Assembly (NCBI GenBank): GCA_027924585.1
Contig: BSBM01000299.1
Coordinates: 32,154,501 to 32,218,500, forward strand
Origin: Larix kaempferi
Taxonomy: Eukaryota; Streptophyta; Pinopsida; Pinales; Pinaceae
Length of the DNA stretch: 64,000 nt
Reading direction: 5' to 3'
Positions within the stretch are counted from its first letter, which is position 1; each line of letters begins with the position of its first letter. A model generated the notes under the pieces. It was not told the DNA's origin and did no database searches. It worked only from the letters and a program-made list of their open reading frames with translations. Both the position numbers and the translations under genes were made by a program. Below, piece by piece: positions 10,001 through 22,049 of this stretch.

Positions 10001-11768
10001 CAAGGAAGTTAAAAATACATGAAAAGAATTATGCAACGTATGATCTTGAGTTGCAAGCTGTGATACATGCTTTAAAAATGTGGCACCATCACCTGATTGG
10101 AAGAAATTTTTTTTTAATGACTATAATAAGGGCTTAAAGTATTTACTGGATCAAACAAATATTAACGCAAGGAAACCTAGTTGGTTAGCTTTCCTTAGCG
10201 AATATGATTTTGAGATCCATCACATTAATGGAAAGGAGAATAAGGTTTCTAATGCATTGAGCATAAATGCTAGATTGCGTTTTCTAGCAACAATCAGTAC
10301 TTTTAAAACTGATCTGGAAAATCAGATCGAAGAAGGAATTAAGCAAGACGAAAATTACCAAAAATTACATGATAAAGTGGCTGAAAATTCATCTGAAAAT
10401 GTTATAAAAGATTACAGTATTAATGAAAAAGGCTTCTTAACTTATAAAAACAGAATTTATGTGCCTAATTTTTCGAAGGTTAAGTTGTTGATTTTAGATG
10501 AAGTTCACAAGAGTCCTTATTTAGGGCATCCTGGTTATCAGAAAATGATAACTATGTTAAGAAAGGAGTATTTTTGGCCCAACATGAAGAGTGAAGTTGT
10601 TGAATATATAGCTAGATGCTTTGACTGCCAGACTATTAAAGTTGAACATCAACATCCAACTGGGCTATTGCAGCCCTTACCAATTCTAGAATGGAAATGG
10701 GAAATTATAAGCATCGACTTTATTACCGGTTTACCTAAAAGTCATAAGCAGAATGATTCAATTATGGTTGTTGTTGATAAAGTTAGTAAAGCTGCTCATT
10801 TTTTTCATTTTAAAACTACTTTCAAGGCTTCTAACATTGCAGATATTTTAATGAAGCAGATTTTTTGCTTGCATGGAATTCCAAAGGTAATTATTTCAGA
10901 CCGAGACTCTAAGTTCACTGGTAACTTTTGGACAACACTGTTTAAAGGATTAAATACTAAATTAAATTTCAGCACTTCTTTCCACCCACAAACTGATGGT
11001 CAAACAGAAAGACTAAATCAGATTTTAGAAAATATGTTAAGATTGTATGTTAAAGATCAGCCATCTAAGTGGGAAGATTACTTGCACTTAGCAGAATTTG
11101 CTTATAATAATAATTATCAAGCATATGCTAAGTTAAGTCCATTTGAAATTTTGTATGGAAGGAAATGTTGTACTCCAATTTCTTGGGATAATCGTGTAGA
11201 TAGATTGATGTTAGGATCAGATTTATTGAAATAAATGGAGCTAACCATGAAATAGGTCAAAGGTAACTTAAAAGTTGCCCAAGATCGGCAGAAAAGCTAT
11301 GCTGATTTGAAACGCACAGAAAGAGAATTTCAGGTAGGAGACCATGTTTTTATAAAGGTAAAGCCCAAGAAAAGTTCTTTGAAGCTTGGGAGCTATGCTA
11401 AATTAGAACCAAGGTATTGTGGACCATTCGAAATCCTATCAAAGATAGCAGCTGTTGCATATCAATTGGCATTGCCATACAATTTAAAAATCGACAATGT
11501 TTTTCACGTTTCTGTTTTAAAGAAGTATGTGCACGATGCTACTCATGTGCTAAATTGGAATGACATACAGGTGGAACCCGAAGGATATTTTCAGGTGGAA
11601 CCGGATTGTATTCTTGTATGGAGGGAAATTATGCTTCGGAATCACACCATAGGGTAGGTAAAGGTGCAATGGAAGCACCTTAGCCTTGATGAAGCTACTT
11701 GGGAACAGGAAAGTAATATGCGGGAAGCATATCCAGTTCTGTTCCATGAGGAACTTGATGATGAATAA
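7074..11768 (+). pseudogene. Element A gag-pol polyprotein of a chromovirus, decayed
   Basis: Gag and Pol lie in one ancestral frame from the ATG at 7074 to the TAA at 11766-11768. Domains in order are an acidic/charged Gag N-terminus, the Gag domain (IKPPTFNGE, AEAWLSGMKKYF) and a zinc knuckle at 8257-8295 with spacing CX2CX3HX4C. These are followed by protease (LIDPGANLSYIS), reverse transcriptase (FIDD at 9490-9501), RNase H, integrase with zinc finger and D,D,E residues (IDFITGLP, SDRDSKF, QTERLNQ), a GPF module, and a chromodomain-like tail ending EATWE...YP.LF. That tail points to the Tekay/Del chromovirus lineage. Lesions include TAG at 7671 and 7677, an extra T near 7990, TAG at 8815 and 9142, loss of one base near 10120, TAA at 11232, and TAG at 11253 and 11655. 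The first RNase H Asp is Asn (CTNACNEG). The copy cannot make active enzyme. Confidence 0.93.
8257..8295 (+). other. Gag zinc knuckle, short variant CX2CX3HX4C
   Basis: The residues CYECGGPHKRADC give three residues between the second Cys and the His, one fewer than the common CX2CX4HX4C knuckle. Element B has the same spacing (CYDCGGPHTRAQC, about 35118-35156), so this is the family form and not a mutation of one copy. Confidence 0.8.
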
Positions 11769-11793
11769 GCAACATCAAGGACGATGTTGAGCT

Positions 11794-11807
11794 TAAGACG
11801 GGTTGTT
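11794..11807 (+). other. Polypurine tract region, element A (degenerate)
   Basis: TTAAGACGGGTTGTT directly precedes the 3' LTR. Element B has TAAGTGGGGGTGTT in the same place (56801-56814), so the A tract seems mutated inside the G run. Confidence 0.7.
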
Positions 11808-14264
11808 TGTAACATACCCTTTTAGCTAGAAAACATTTTGTGTTAGCAAACATTATTATAGCTTTTATTGTAAAGTTTCATGTTGGACAGGTGTCCAAGG
11901 ATGACTGTAATTTGCACAATATATTATTATTAAATAAATAAAATAGGAGACAAACACCTAAGAGGATTGTTGAAAGAGTGGTTATTGATCCACTAGGTGG
12001 AATGGAATCCGGGGTAGAAGACAATGGACAAGTGGAAACATCATGATGCAACTAACTAGCTGTTGGTATGGGACAACAACCTTGAAATGTGGTCATAGTG
12101 CCCTGAAAGATGGGACTGGAGCTTGAGGCTCATTTATTCCAAACTGACCACTAAAAGACCTACGCAGTCTATATAATAGCCATCAAATATTGAACTGAGG
12201 TTCATCACTTTTCCTGACGAGGAAATTTACCTTGGGGTTTTGCTGTGTTTGCACCCAAGAGATTTGATGAGGGGATATGCTATGTTGTTGATCATGTTGT
12301 GAGTCTGCCAAACTCTTATTAAGTTCAGGAGGTTGATGGTGAGTGGAGAAGGCATTTTATTTCAGGAGGTTGATGTTGAGTGGGGAAGGCATTTTTGAGT
12401 GCCTTGCTTCTACACAGATTCCACCCACTTATTGGATCAACAATCAGGCTCGGGGGTTCACTAGAAGTCAGGAATGGAGCTACTTCTTCTGAAGTAGGTT
12501 GGGAGGAACAGGCCTCCTTGGGTGTTTTTCGGCCCTACCGTCTTTTACACGTTCTATTGTCTTATCTATTTTTATTTTTAAAGTTCTCTTATCTATTTTT
12601 GTATATTTTAAAGTTCTGTTATCTACTAGTTTTTACTGTTTATTTCAGTTTTCCTGAAGAATTTTATAATTCTATATAAATCGAAATGATTGAATAAAGT
12701 AGTCTCTGCATTTTTCCCCATGCAAAAAGGAATAGCATCGTACTCTAGTACAGAGACAGATTAAGTTAGATAGATATGATAGGCAAAATTGCGAAGATGA
12801 TAGAAGTACCATTTTGTATATTTACTTAATTTATCTACTAATAACAGTTAGTATTATTTCTGCATTCCTTTACATTACTATTTTTATTTCCATATTTTAC
12901 TTCATCAAATAGAAATTCATTGTCTTAAAAGATTATCACTGTTCTTTATAATTATTATTGAGATCATTGTTGAAAACATAATTTATAAATGATTGCTTAA
13001 TCTCATCATAACAAAATTGATATATCATTTCAATTTCAAGTTAGGGTTTATAGGTTTCCATTTATTTTCTTCTCAAGTTTACTGTAACTACTATTATTTC
13101 CATTATTGCACACACAGAACACATAAGCAAACAAAAGTCTCTTATCACAAACCTAGGGTTATATATTCCACATGTTTCCTATAGCCATAAATTAAAATAC
13201 ACAAATGCAAATTTTCTACAGAGTCGAGCTAGTTAAATGAACTCTGTGTCATTTCATTATTTTACTAACAATAGACAAACCAAACATATTTTATCAAAAT
13301 CATTACTGTAGGTTGAATAGATTAATTTCAAATATTATTACCAAAGTTTAAGATATTATACGACTGTGGGAGCAGAGTCAAACAAAATTACAAATACGAG
13401 TTGATGCCGAAAACGTATCAATGAGCACATCAACATCTATATGTTTTAGGCATGACCAAACCCTAACCCCTGACGAGTTTTTAAATCGAAATCACAAACA
13501 TTTCATACAAATCGACGATGAGGCATTTAGGCCGAAGCCACCACTTATATTAACGCATAACCATTGATTAACAGTAGCAGCGTTTTTCATTATACACTTA
13601 GCATACGATTCTTTTCCCAAACGTTTAAACATTTTCATGAGTTCACAGTCCAAAAAGAAACGAAAGCAATAGGTGTGATTCAAACCTAGTTGCACAATCA
13701 TTTTCCTTTTACATTAAATTCAAAAGCATAGGTTTGTTAAAATATAAACTCTTTCCATTTTATGAATCAATGAGTGACATGTTGGTTCACGGGCCAAGCC
13801 CCAAAACTACAAACACAAAACAGTCACGGCAACATAGTTTTGTAAATAATCTTTTTATTTCAATCGAGTTTGAAAACCCTTTAAATGGAGGAACATTGCT
13901 AAGTTCAAAACCCAGGACCCAAACCCTGTATATTAACATATCAACTATTACATCGACTCTGCAAACCAAGAAGCAACCTAACATAGGCGTAACAAGAAAC
14001 AACCTAGATTTTCAACCACGATTTCCATAACAGGTGTTACAAACATTTGCCATGAATCTGCAAGGAGAACCTACAACGGTTTGCTACCGGGGCTTACGAA
14101 TTTAATTCGCATGCTATCCATTGCCATCTAACCCAGTACTGTGAATACACAACGATGGCAGTACCTGCCACATGAACTGCAAGGAGTTAGCAACGATTTC
14201 AAATGAATGTTGACAAATCAAAGAAACGTATTACATAAACTTTGAAACGAGATGACTTACCTTG
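11808..14264 (+). mobile_element. Element A, 3' LTR, first part
   Basis: The segment starts TGTAACATACCC and follows the 5' LTR closely up to GACTTACCTTG, where the solo LTR interrupts it. The other half resumes at 18732. Together the halves total about 4354 bp, close to the 4363 bp of the 5' LTR. It contains the palindrome at 11883-11898 and the TATA-like box at 12672-12680. Confidence 0.93.
14260..14264 (+). repeat. Target duplication CCTTG, left of solo LTR
   Basis: CCTTG is repeated at 18727-18731. The uninterrupted 5' LTR copy (about 5031-5045) reads TTACCTTGCTTTTAAC, with a single CCTTG, which proves the duplication was made by the insertion. Confidence 0.93.
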
Positions 14265-14330
14265 TGTAACATCCCTCATTTTCCACCTAATAATTTGTAT
14301 AAAAGTAAATTCGTAATTTCGTATGGCGCT

Positions 14331-14362
14331 GGTGAGGAGCTCAAGGCCAAGGCCCCACCAGT
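14331..14362 (+). promoter_or_regulatory. Conserved 32-bp LTR block with GGTG...CACC arms
   Basis: The block begins GGTGAGGAGCTCAAGG and ends GGCCCCACCAGT. The only difference from the LARD copies (36540-36571 and equivalents) is C versus A in the middle. The outer CTGGTG/CACCAG can pair. It is much better conserved than its surroundings. The function is unknown; a transcription or packaging element is possible. Confidence 0.5.
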
Positions 14363-16124
14363 GGACCATGAGACTACTGTTATGATTCTTGAGTATTATT
14401 TAAAAACCTAATTCCTAAGTTGTAGGAGATTAAAAGATGACGATGCCACAACATCAGTCAAGTAAGTTCACTAGGGGAATAACGAATAAGGACGGTTGGT
14501 CATCTTCCTAGGATGAGGATGCGGCGAATGAACACGACGACATATTAGTATAAATCTATATCGATGGGAGTAACTATTATCGCTAGATAGACTAAGTGAT
14601 TATTTGAACCATTTTGATACCCCAATTTACTTAAATACATGGGAAGATAGGAAAATTTTGTTAGGGCCTACGAATGACAAAGGGTTAGATATTTATGTTA
14701 AAAGCAATTTAAAAAAAAAAAAAGAGCATGTATATAAATTAAAAAAAGTTTTATAAAATTATACTAAGATGGATACAAGAAATCCTATAGTATGGTGTCC
14801 AAAGGGATACAAAAGATTTATGTAAAATGTTCATCTAAACATATATCACTAATGCCAAGTAGGCATATATTACATTATAACTCTATATTTTAATTGGGAT
14901 TATAAAGTGCAAATATAAAAGATATATAAGGGTGGTATGCATATTTTGTTTCATCTTATATAATTATTTATAATCGTTTTCTATTCATTTGTCTCATTGG
15001 GAGAAACACTCATCGATTACCATATTTCTCTCATAAATGGAGCATGTCACCATGAAAGAGCTATCTCCATAAAGAGGACGCACTCCCTATTTATTAAGAA
15101 GGAAGTTTATGCTAGTAGTGGAGCTTCGTTAGGAATCTTTCTTCGGGAAAGATATCGCATGTTTTAAATGACCACTCGTGAATGTAGAGGGGGGTAGGTG
15201 TCGACTAATGCTGCCAGTTGTATGCTCCCTGGTAGTTAGTTACAAACTGGAAGTGTAATGAAGTGAGGTATTTAATAGGAAACGTACTATGAAGAGGAAT
15301 AGAGGTAGGTTAGCTTTTAACTTATGGTTATGAAGTTTTTACTCAACACTAACTCTCACACTAACTCGGCATTAAGAGCTCGAGACCCACGTCTTGCATC
15401 ATTAATTTGACTTATGTTCTGAAGGGAGCATTTTAGTTAGTATTAAATGAAAATGTTTGAGTTAGAGGGAGGAACTGTCTTGAAAGATTTAAGTGTAACT
15501 CAAAGAGGAGCACTCCGAGTTTTGCCATCGCCACTTGTTCCTAAATAGGTTTCGGTGGAGGAGAAACTTATGGAGAGTTTTTAGCAAGCTGTCGGCATGA
15601 TAGAAACCTTGATTCTTCTAACTGACTTCTAAAGTTTTTAGACATGGGCGTTTAAAACGTCGAGCTTTTCATGGGAGACTCCTGCCACCAGGTGGTAGCC
15701 TCGCCACACCCTCAATCGTGGTTAATTATACACACCTTGAAGGAGGGAACTGAAGGATATTTTGAGAGAGTGGCGAATTTATTTCACAACTAAACTGTAA
15801 TGTTTTAGCGCCCTTAAGAGGAGGATCTCTACATGATAGACGGGGCTGGATGTTTATAGTTAGGTGGGGGAAACGGGCTGCGCAGGCCGCTATGATGGTA
15901 TTTTCGTGATAGCAGGCATAGATCTTAGGAGATAGAAGATGCTACGTTTGCCACGAATCTAAGGAAGGGATGAATAGGTTGCTGGAAATGTATGTCTGCG
16001 TCAACAGGTAAGTCGATCCCCAAATCAAATTATATTTGTATTGGGAATCTTAGTATAGTTTATATATTTTTGATTCTAGACTTTGATAGAGGTGAATACC
16101 TCCTTTACCGTGGCGAACTCTATA

Positions 16125-16815
16125 TGTGGACAGAGTGTTAAAAGTCTGCCCTTTTTTTATATTATATTTTCGGATCACTGTGTAGATAGGGATAACGCCC
16201 AATTTCATCACTTCTCTTGTGTAGACAGAGCTAGCGCTCAGCTGCACTGTATCTCTGGTGTAGACAGAGTATCGTTGTATTTAATTACCTCTACCTTTAA
16301 ATTTAATCTCTGTGTGAATAGAGTTGTTTGTTGTTTTAAAATTTTAAGTTACACTCTGCCCATAGCATGCAGAAGGGCGGTCTCTGTATTTTCCCCCATA
16401 CATAAGAAGGTATAATCCTCTCCTCGTTTTCACTGAGATGAAATCTCTGTGTTCCTCCGAGTGTAAATAAAGCTTTATAATGCCTTTAGGACTCGATCTG
16501 CACCCGGACAAGGGACAGACTTATAATATTGGAACTTTAGATGACTTATATTCTATAGGTTGAACTTCACTAAAAGTAGTAAGTAAAGTAGAAATAGTGT
16601 GTGAGTAGAATCCTAAGAATACCTTTGGGTATGAGTGATTGAAGGATGTTTTAAAACTCTTATAACGTTGGGAAACCTATCAGGGTTATTTAAATGCTGG
16701 TTTAAAACTACTCTGCAATTACCTTGAACTAAGCGATTCCTATGTGTAGATAGGGTATTCCAGAATTTGTTAAATTGCTCGGTTTTATCCTTTGCCATAG
16801 CGAGTTCGATATGTA
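16125..16815 (+). repeat. Degenerate TGTAGACAGAG-type motifs
   Basis: TGTGGACAGAG, TGTAGATAGGG, TGTAGACAGAG (twice), TGTGTGAATAGAG, TGTAGATAGGG and TGTAGACAG occur irregularly over about 0.7 kb, in the middle of the solo LTR around a possible transcription start (CTCTGTATTTTCCCCC at about 16383). They may be enhancer-like repeats. The spacing is irregular and the copies are diverged. Confidence 0.5.
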
Positions 16816-18044
16816 GACAGAAATATTAATTGCCAGTTTAAAATTACTCCACACTAATTTATCATAGCTTATTCGGAGTAGTAGTAGATAAGCGTATGGA
16901 TTATTTTAATGGTAGTGTATATTTTGTTTTCATGGATTTTCGAAGTTATAAATCTATTGTTCAGATCTAGGTATCTACCTTTTCCTTCTAATTGGATTCG
17001 CAAAGGAAATCAAAACTTCCCTTCTTGCCCCGTTTATCTCTTTTACGACTGTGTCGAAATCTTATATTTTTTATCGTTTGGGGGTGAGTGCTCCAAACTA
17101 AGTCTCTGTCGAGTCAATCTACGCATACCTTAAGACATATTACCATATTTTTTTATAATGCCCAACTTGTTTGAGGCTTCAACACTATCGGGTAACGACC
17201 ATTAACTCTTTGGGAAACCTCGGTTTTCCTCAGTAGTGTTTACACTTCGGATTATCTTACTGGATAAGAATTCCTCTCCAAGTGTTAAACATTTCCTTTT
17301 AAATCTGGTCCATAGTAGAGCAGCGATTTGGAAAAAGTTTAGTTAGCCTTATTAGGTTTCAACGTTTCACCACTTAACAAGGTTTCCAGGTTGGTAACTT
17401 CAAGGTCATTGTTCTCAACTATTTATTTATTTTAGGAATAGTATGAAGCGGAATACCTCATAAGTTGTGTGAGTAAGTCAATGGAAGGATCCTGTGAAAA
17501 ATTATAATTATTTTATCTTTATCAATCTTTATGTTTAGATCAAAAGGGGCTTTATAATAAGGTTATATATATACTTATAATAAAAGAAGGTCTCTATGAA
17601 TATAATTCTCCTTGTCATAATAATTATATATGACTTTAGAAATCTTAAAAGGAGTACAATGTATTTTGTTATTATTATACACTGGAATATGAACTTATGC
17701 CTCGATAATATTACATAAGTAATAGTGGAGCTATTTATGAATAATAAAATAGATGGCTTTACTAAGATAGCATATTGGGTCATATACATAGGTTACATTT
17801 TGGTATCATAAGATTTATGAGTATATTAATTTAGAGAATTTTCTTGGTAAAAAGTTTGATTTTAAAGTATTGATTTTAATGTATTAGATTTTAGACCCAT
17901 AGTTTAGCTTCAAATATCTTGAAGAAAAAATGCTCTCTAGGAGAGAAACATGAGGAATGATGGAAAATTGTAAACAATTAAAGTTTTCCATTTTGTAAAA
18001 CTTCACTTGATTCGACAATTATAATAAAAGATGCACACACTTTT

Positions 18045-18073
18045 GTGGACTAGCCCGTGTACGGGTGAACCAC
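18045..18073 (+). promoter_or_regulatory. Two-part hairpin GTGG..CCCG..CGGG..CCAC in solo LTR
   Basis: The outer arms GTGG/CCAC and inner arms CCCG/CGGG surround a TGTA loop, with GTGAA between the inner and outer 3' arms. The LARD LTRs have the same outer arms and linker, but inner arms CCCAA/TTGGG (39890-39921, 46900-46931, 53911-53942). The paired change suggests the structure matters. Confidence 0.5.
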
Positions 18074-18726
18074 GTTACTTTGGGTCTCCTATGTCTGACT
18101 TTGATTATTGCATGTGTGTACTCGTGTTTGAAATCAATTGTTTATATGTGTACCTTGTGAGTTGCTTGTTCATGTGTTTATATGTTGAGTATTTATATGT
18201 AAATAATGATGAGTATGTTGGATACTATTAATTTCAGGACTATGGGAAATGGTTTATTAAGTATAAATTGACTCTCTTTTGATCATGCAATGTATTTTGG
18301 AGTTTTGGGTGATGCATGTTACAGCTATATTATAGCACGATACTTAGGGTACATAGACATGTGTTGTTAAGTAAAATTCTCTAAGTAGTAGGAAGTTGTC
18401 CTCTTACTCATACATACAATAAATTTAACAAATGATGATAAAGAGATAAAGAGATCTCATAAAATAGGTAGTATTACATCATTTCAATATAGAGTTATGA
18501 ATCCAACTAATTATCCTAACGACACTCAATTATTGATGATTGTATATCTAAGTATTTCAATATGTTCTATTTTTTATTTTCTTTTAGACAATTAAATAAC
18601 TAATGATATTTAATGAAGGGTTAAATGTCGTTTTTACAGTAAAGATAAATATACTTCCGCATAGCCTTATGGGTGACTTAGTCGCCTAGAAAAGTTTTGA
18701 TTTTTATGAAATTTGGGGATGTGACA

Positions 18727-18731
18727 CCTTG
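18727..18731 (+). repeat. Target duplication CCTTG, right of solo LTR
   Basis: This is the second copy of CCTTG. The sequence of the element A LTR resumes directly after it with CTTTTAACAGTCG. Confidence 0.93.
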
Positions 18732-20628
18732 CTTTTAACAGTCGAATGGAATGCTTCTTGCTTCCAAATACTTCAACCAATGCAACAAGGTGACATGCAG
18801 CTAAACCATAACCAAGCTTGGAGTCAAAATTCTCACCACTCACCTAAGCTGTCACTTGACGAAAGCCACAGAGCTTCATCGCTACACATTCAGCAAAATT
18901 AAGCACTTATACAGTAGTTTCACAATACAATTACAGAGAATGGAGGCACAGTGCCATCCACAACCGCCCAGAGTCGATCCGTGTAAACCAGCGGCGTGTC
19001 GGCCTCTTCCCCAAACGAAAAACACAAAATGAATGCGTGAAGGAAAGAATAAGGCTATGGCAAGATTGACTTAGGGTTTTACACATCTCAACGATTGAAA
19101 CAATGAGATCAACGATCAAGATTGAGCTAGCAAGCCACGTTAGTACCAAGGCAGAGATACTACCAAACAATAATCAATAACCTCATTTGATAACCAGAAC
19201 AGTTAGATGCCATATCACCCAGGGCTAAGCATACAGCTCGGTGAAGCATCACCATTTCTTACCACTATTATCACGTGGAGCCAGAACATGTAAGTGCCAG
19301 CTTAGCAACCACTAACATTACATAGGATCCCATTTAGTGCTGAGATCTCACGTAGCAATCTGCCAAACCCTCGACTGCAACGACATTAAATTCATATTAG
19401 CATCAAGTTATGGTGACAGGGAAATTCTCGAGATGGTATCACTGCTGTACAACTATAACACAACTGTGATATAAGTTATCAAACCATAGGATATGTATAT
19501 CAATACCATAACACAACAAGGCATAGTTCTAACCATAAGATAGTATCACGACATTTCATTCATGCTAAGAGTGTTAACTTTGTTCTAAGTTGACATAGTA
19601 TATATGCATTGCACATTTGAACCATAGGGTTTACATATAATGTTTTCCAATGATATTCGGATAGTTTCCATAGGTTATCAAAACAAAGGAATCGATATAT
19701 TTTATATATCAAGCATGTATTAGAAATCGATACATTGCTTTAGTATTGTAGGCACTACCACAAAGTTTAACTTTTAACACATGCATTTAAATCAACATCC
19801 ATTACAATTATAATAGCTAGGTCACTTACATAAGGTTAATGTAAGGAGAATCTAACCCTCACACTATAAAGAAAGCTAGGGTTTGAAACCAATCCTATGT
19901 GTCACATGCGATTATATCTAGTAGCATATTGTCATAAGATGACAGAACAGAACATCATCACTTTAGCATTTCAAGACTTATTATATTACAGCTGTCATTT
20001 CCAGGAGATTCACTTAATTCTAATGGTGACACTATCTTCTCGGGGTCATTCATAAGATCAAACTTGTTGCATTTTCAGACTGATAAACTAAGTTGTAACA
20101 CCACTGATCCCAACGAGTATAGTGTATAACATTGCTAGCGACACATACAAATATTACTATAAAGATGATACAAGTTGACGAAGTTAAACCGAAGTGACAT
20201 ACCATCGACATCTTCATGCATGGCAGATTATACAATTATCTTAAACATAGGGACAACAAGCTGAAGCTTATAACTTGTCTTGTAAAAACTAGAATTACTC
20301 TGTTAGCTTACCTGCAGATCTGCGAAAGAAAGCATCCAATGCTTTAGCTTTCAAAGCTAAGCAAACTCAAGGGCACCCGGTAGGAACCCCTTCAAAAATA
20401 TGCTAACAATTCATCAGTAATGTCACCAAATCATTACGCATAACGAAATAAACATTGTTCTGTCGCATCTTATTTACAACCAAGTACATTTCTATGTTTA
20501 AAAATAAATACGACAATTTTATGAAGCACTTATCATCTATTAGTTAATTAATTATCATTCCGCAGATGGCATTTATCTTATAAAATAGGCTATATCAATT
20601 TTTTTTTTTCCACTTTTGGGATGTTACA
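18732..20628 (+). mobile_element. Element A, 3' LTR, second part
   Basis: It continues the 5' LTR pattern from about 5037 and ends TTTTGGGATGTTACA. The conserved box is at 20341-20393. A small insertion relative to the 5' copy is visible near 19742. After the end comes ACAAG, the element A target duplication. Confidence 0.93.
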
Positions 20629-20633
20629 ACAAG
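20629..20633 (+). repeat. Target duplication, right (ACAAG), element A
   Basis: It matches 2561-2565. Before the insertion, the minisatellite ending at 2565 was joined to the sequence starting at 20634. Confidence 0.92.
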
Positions 20634-21170
20634 CTAGCTAAATCTAGTAGAGGTACTCATAGCTCTATGGTTGAGCTCACTAGCTTAGCAATTCCTTCCT
20701 TGCTATTACCTTGAGAGCTTGATAAGCCCATTTTTTTATTGGCTTGGTTGATATGTGGTATATGCTTGGCTATATGTGATTTTGTTGTTCGCTTTTCCTC
20801 ATGGAAATCATGCCCAACTTGAGGGTTGCAGCCATGTTGAGAGATTGCCGAGCAAAGTTATCCTATGGTTGGGTGGAACATTGAATTTGCATAACCAATT
20901 GCTCGGGACAACTTCATATCAAGATAAGTATTCTCTTGTATTAATTATGCAATATCTTAAATTGATGCATGTGAAAATTAAGCTTGTGTATCAATGATGT
21001 GTGTGTGTGTGTCGATGGAGTTTACTTGTGTTATTATTTGTATTATGTATTTATTTGCATGAATTTGTAAAATGAATATGGGGAAAAAATTGGGAAGCTT
21101 GAATGTAGTGCAATGTCCCCTCCTTTAGGTCGGATTGATAAAAGGGGACGTGACAACTTAAATCGCATTA
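20634..21170. other. Low-copy-looking DNA ending in an LTR-like terminus
   Basis: This stretch has more balanced base composition than its surroundings, a short (GT)n at 20998-21012, and ends with GGGGACGTGACA (to 21154). That ending resembles a retrotransposon LTR end. GTCCCCT at 21115 and AGGGGAC at 21143 form a 7-bp inverted repeat just before it. An 80-codon ORF at 20755-20997 has no recognisable domain. It may be the tail of an older LTR whose start lies left of element A, possibly including the 43-bp minisatellite. Confidence 0.35.
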
Positions 21171-22049
21171 TTCAATATATACTCTTATATATTTACAAAA
21201 AATATATCAAACAATAATAAAAACAATAGGTTTACTACATTGTATATGTAAAAATTATAATGAACTTTCTTATGATGTTAAAAATTGTCAATATAGATGG
21301 TAATTACCCAATAATCTCTTAGGAAAAAGGCTTGGTTCATGATTTCAAAGATGGTAAAAGTCAAACATAAAATCTTCTAATGAATTTAGTGAATTAATGG
21401 CTTAAAACAATTTATTTCAATAAATAAAATAAATAATTCCAAAATAAACATATAACAATGTTTATATCAACTAATTAATTAAAAAAAATATTATTTGATT
21501 AGAAATCAATACCCTAATAAAAAAAATTAATTTAATTAGAAATCAATATGATAATAAAAATATTTATAAATTCCTTTCCTTTTATGATGGAAGAACAATA
21601 ATGATATCACTAAAAAACAAAATTATCTCTTCGATACTAGTTTTATTCAACGTGATATAAACAAAGCAAATTTTGATAAAAACAAAGCAAATTTGTAAAC
21701 CATGCAACTTAATTTTAGTACTTCGTAATAAACTTATTAATATGTAAAGCAAGATATTTAAATTTATATATTAATATGATTTTAATAAAGATCACATTTC
21801 TTAATCAATATATAATTAAATTTATGTATAATAAATATTTATCTAATAAAAATAATTATAAATTCTAAAACATAATTTAATAAACTTATGACTTTTTTTT
21901 TAAATTCTACCATCCTTTCATGATTTTAAAGATTAAATTACAAATTAAGTTTACTAATTTCAGATTTACTCACTCACATATAATATTAAGACTATATAGC
22001 AATATACTAGATTTATCTTAAAAATAGAGAGGGATCCATTTTTAACATG
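21171..22049. other. Very AT-rich DNA, no gene seen
   Basis: The stretch is dominated by A and T runs, with small direct repeats such as AACAAAGCAAATTT (about 21660-21695). No ORF, RNA gene or element end is supported. Confidence 0.6.

Larger units (their letters stand above)
14265..18726 (+). mobile_element. Solo LTR (4462 bp) of a second giant-LTR family
   Basis: It starts TGTAACATCCCTC and ends GGGGATGTGACA, is flanked by CCTTG on both sides, and has no PBS, coding region or second LTR. It is therefore a solo LTR left by LTR-LTR recombination. It is related to the LARD-like LTRs at 36479-54640: both share a nearly identical block about 65 bp from the start (14331-14362), a GTGG...CCAC hairpin near the end (18045-18073), and similar starts and ends, while most other sequence has diverged. 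Several degenerate TGTAGACAGAG motifs lie at about 16125-16815. Confidence 0.92.

Noticed and set aside
20755-20997. 80-codon ORF with a hydrophobic start
   Set aside because: It has no homology I recognise and lies in DNA that looks like the tail of an old LTR.
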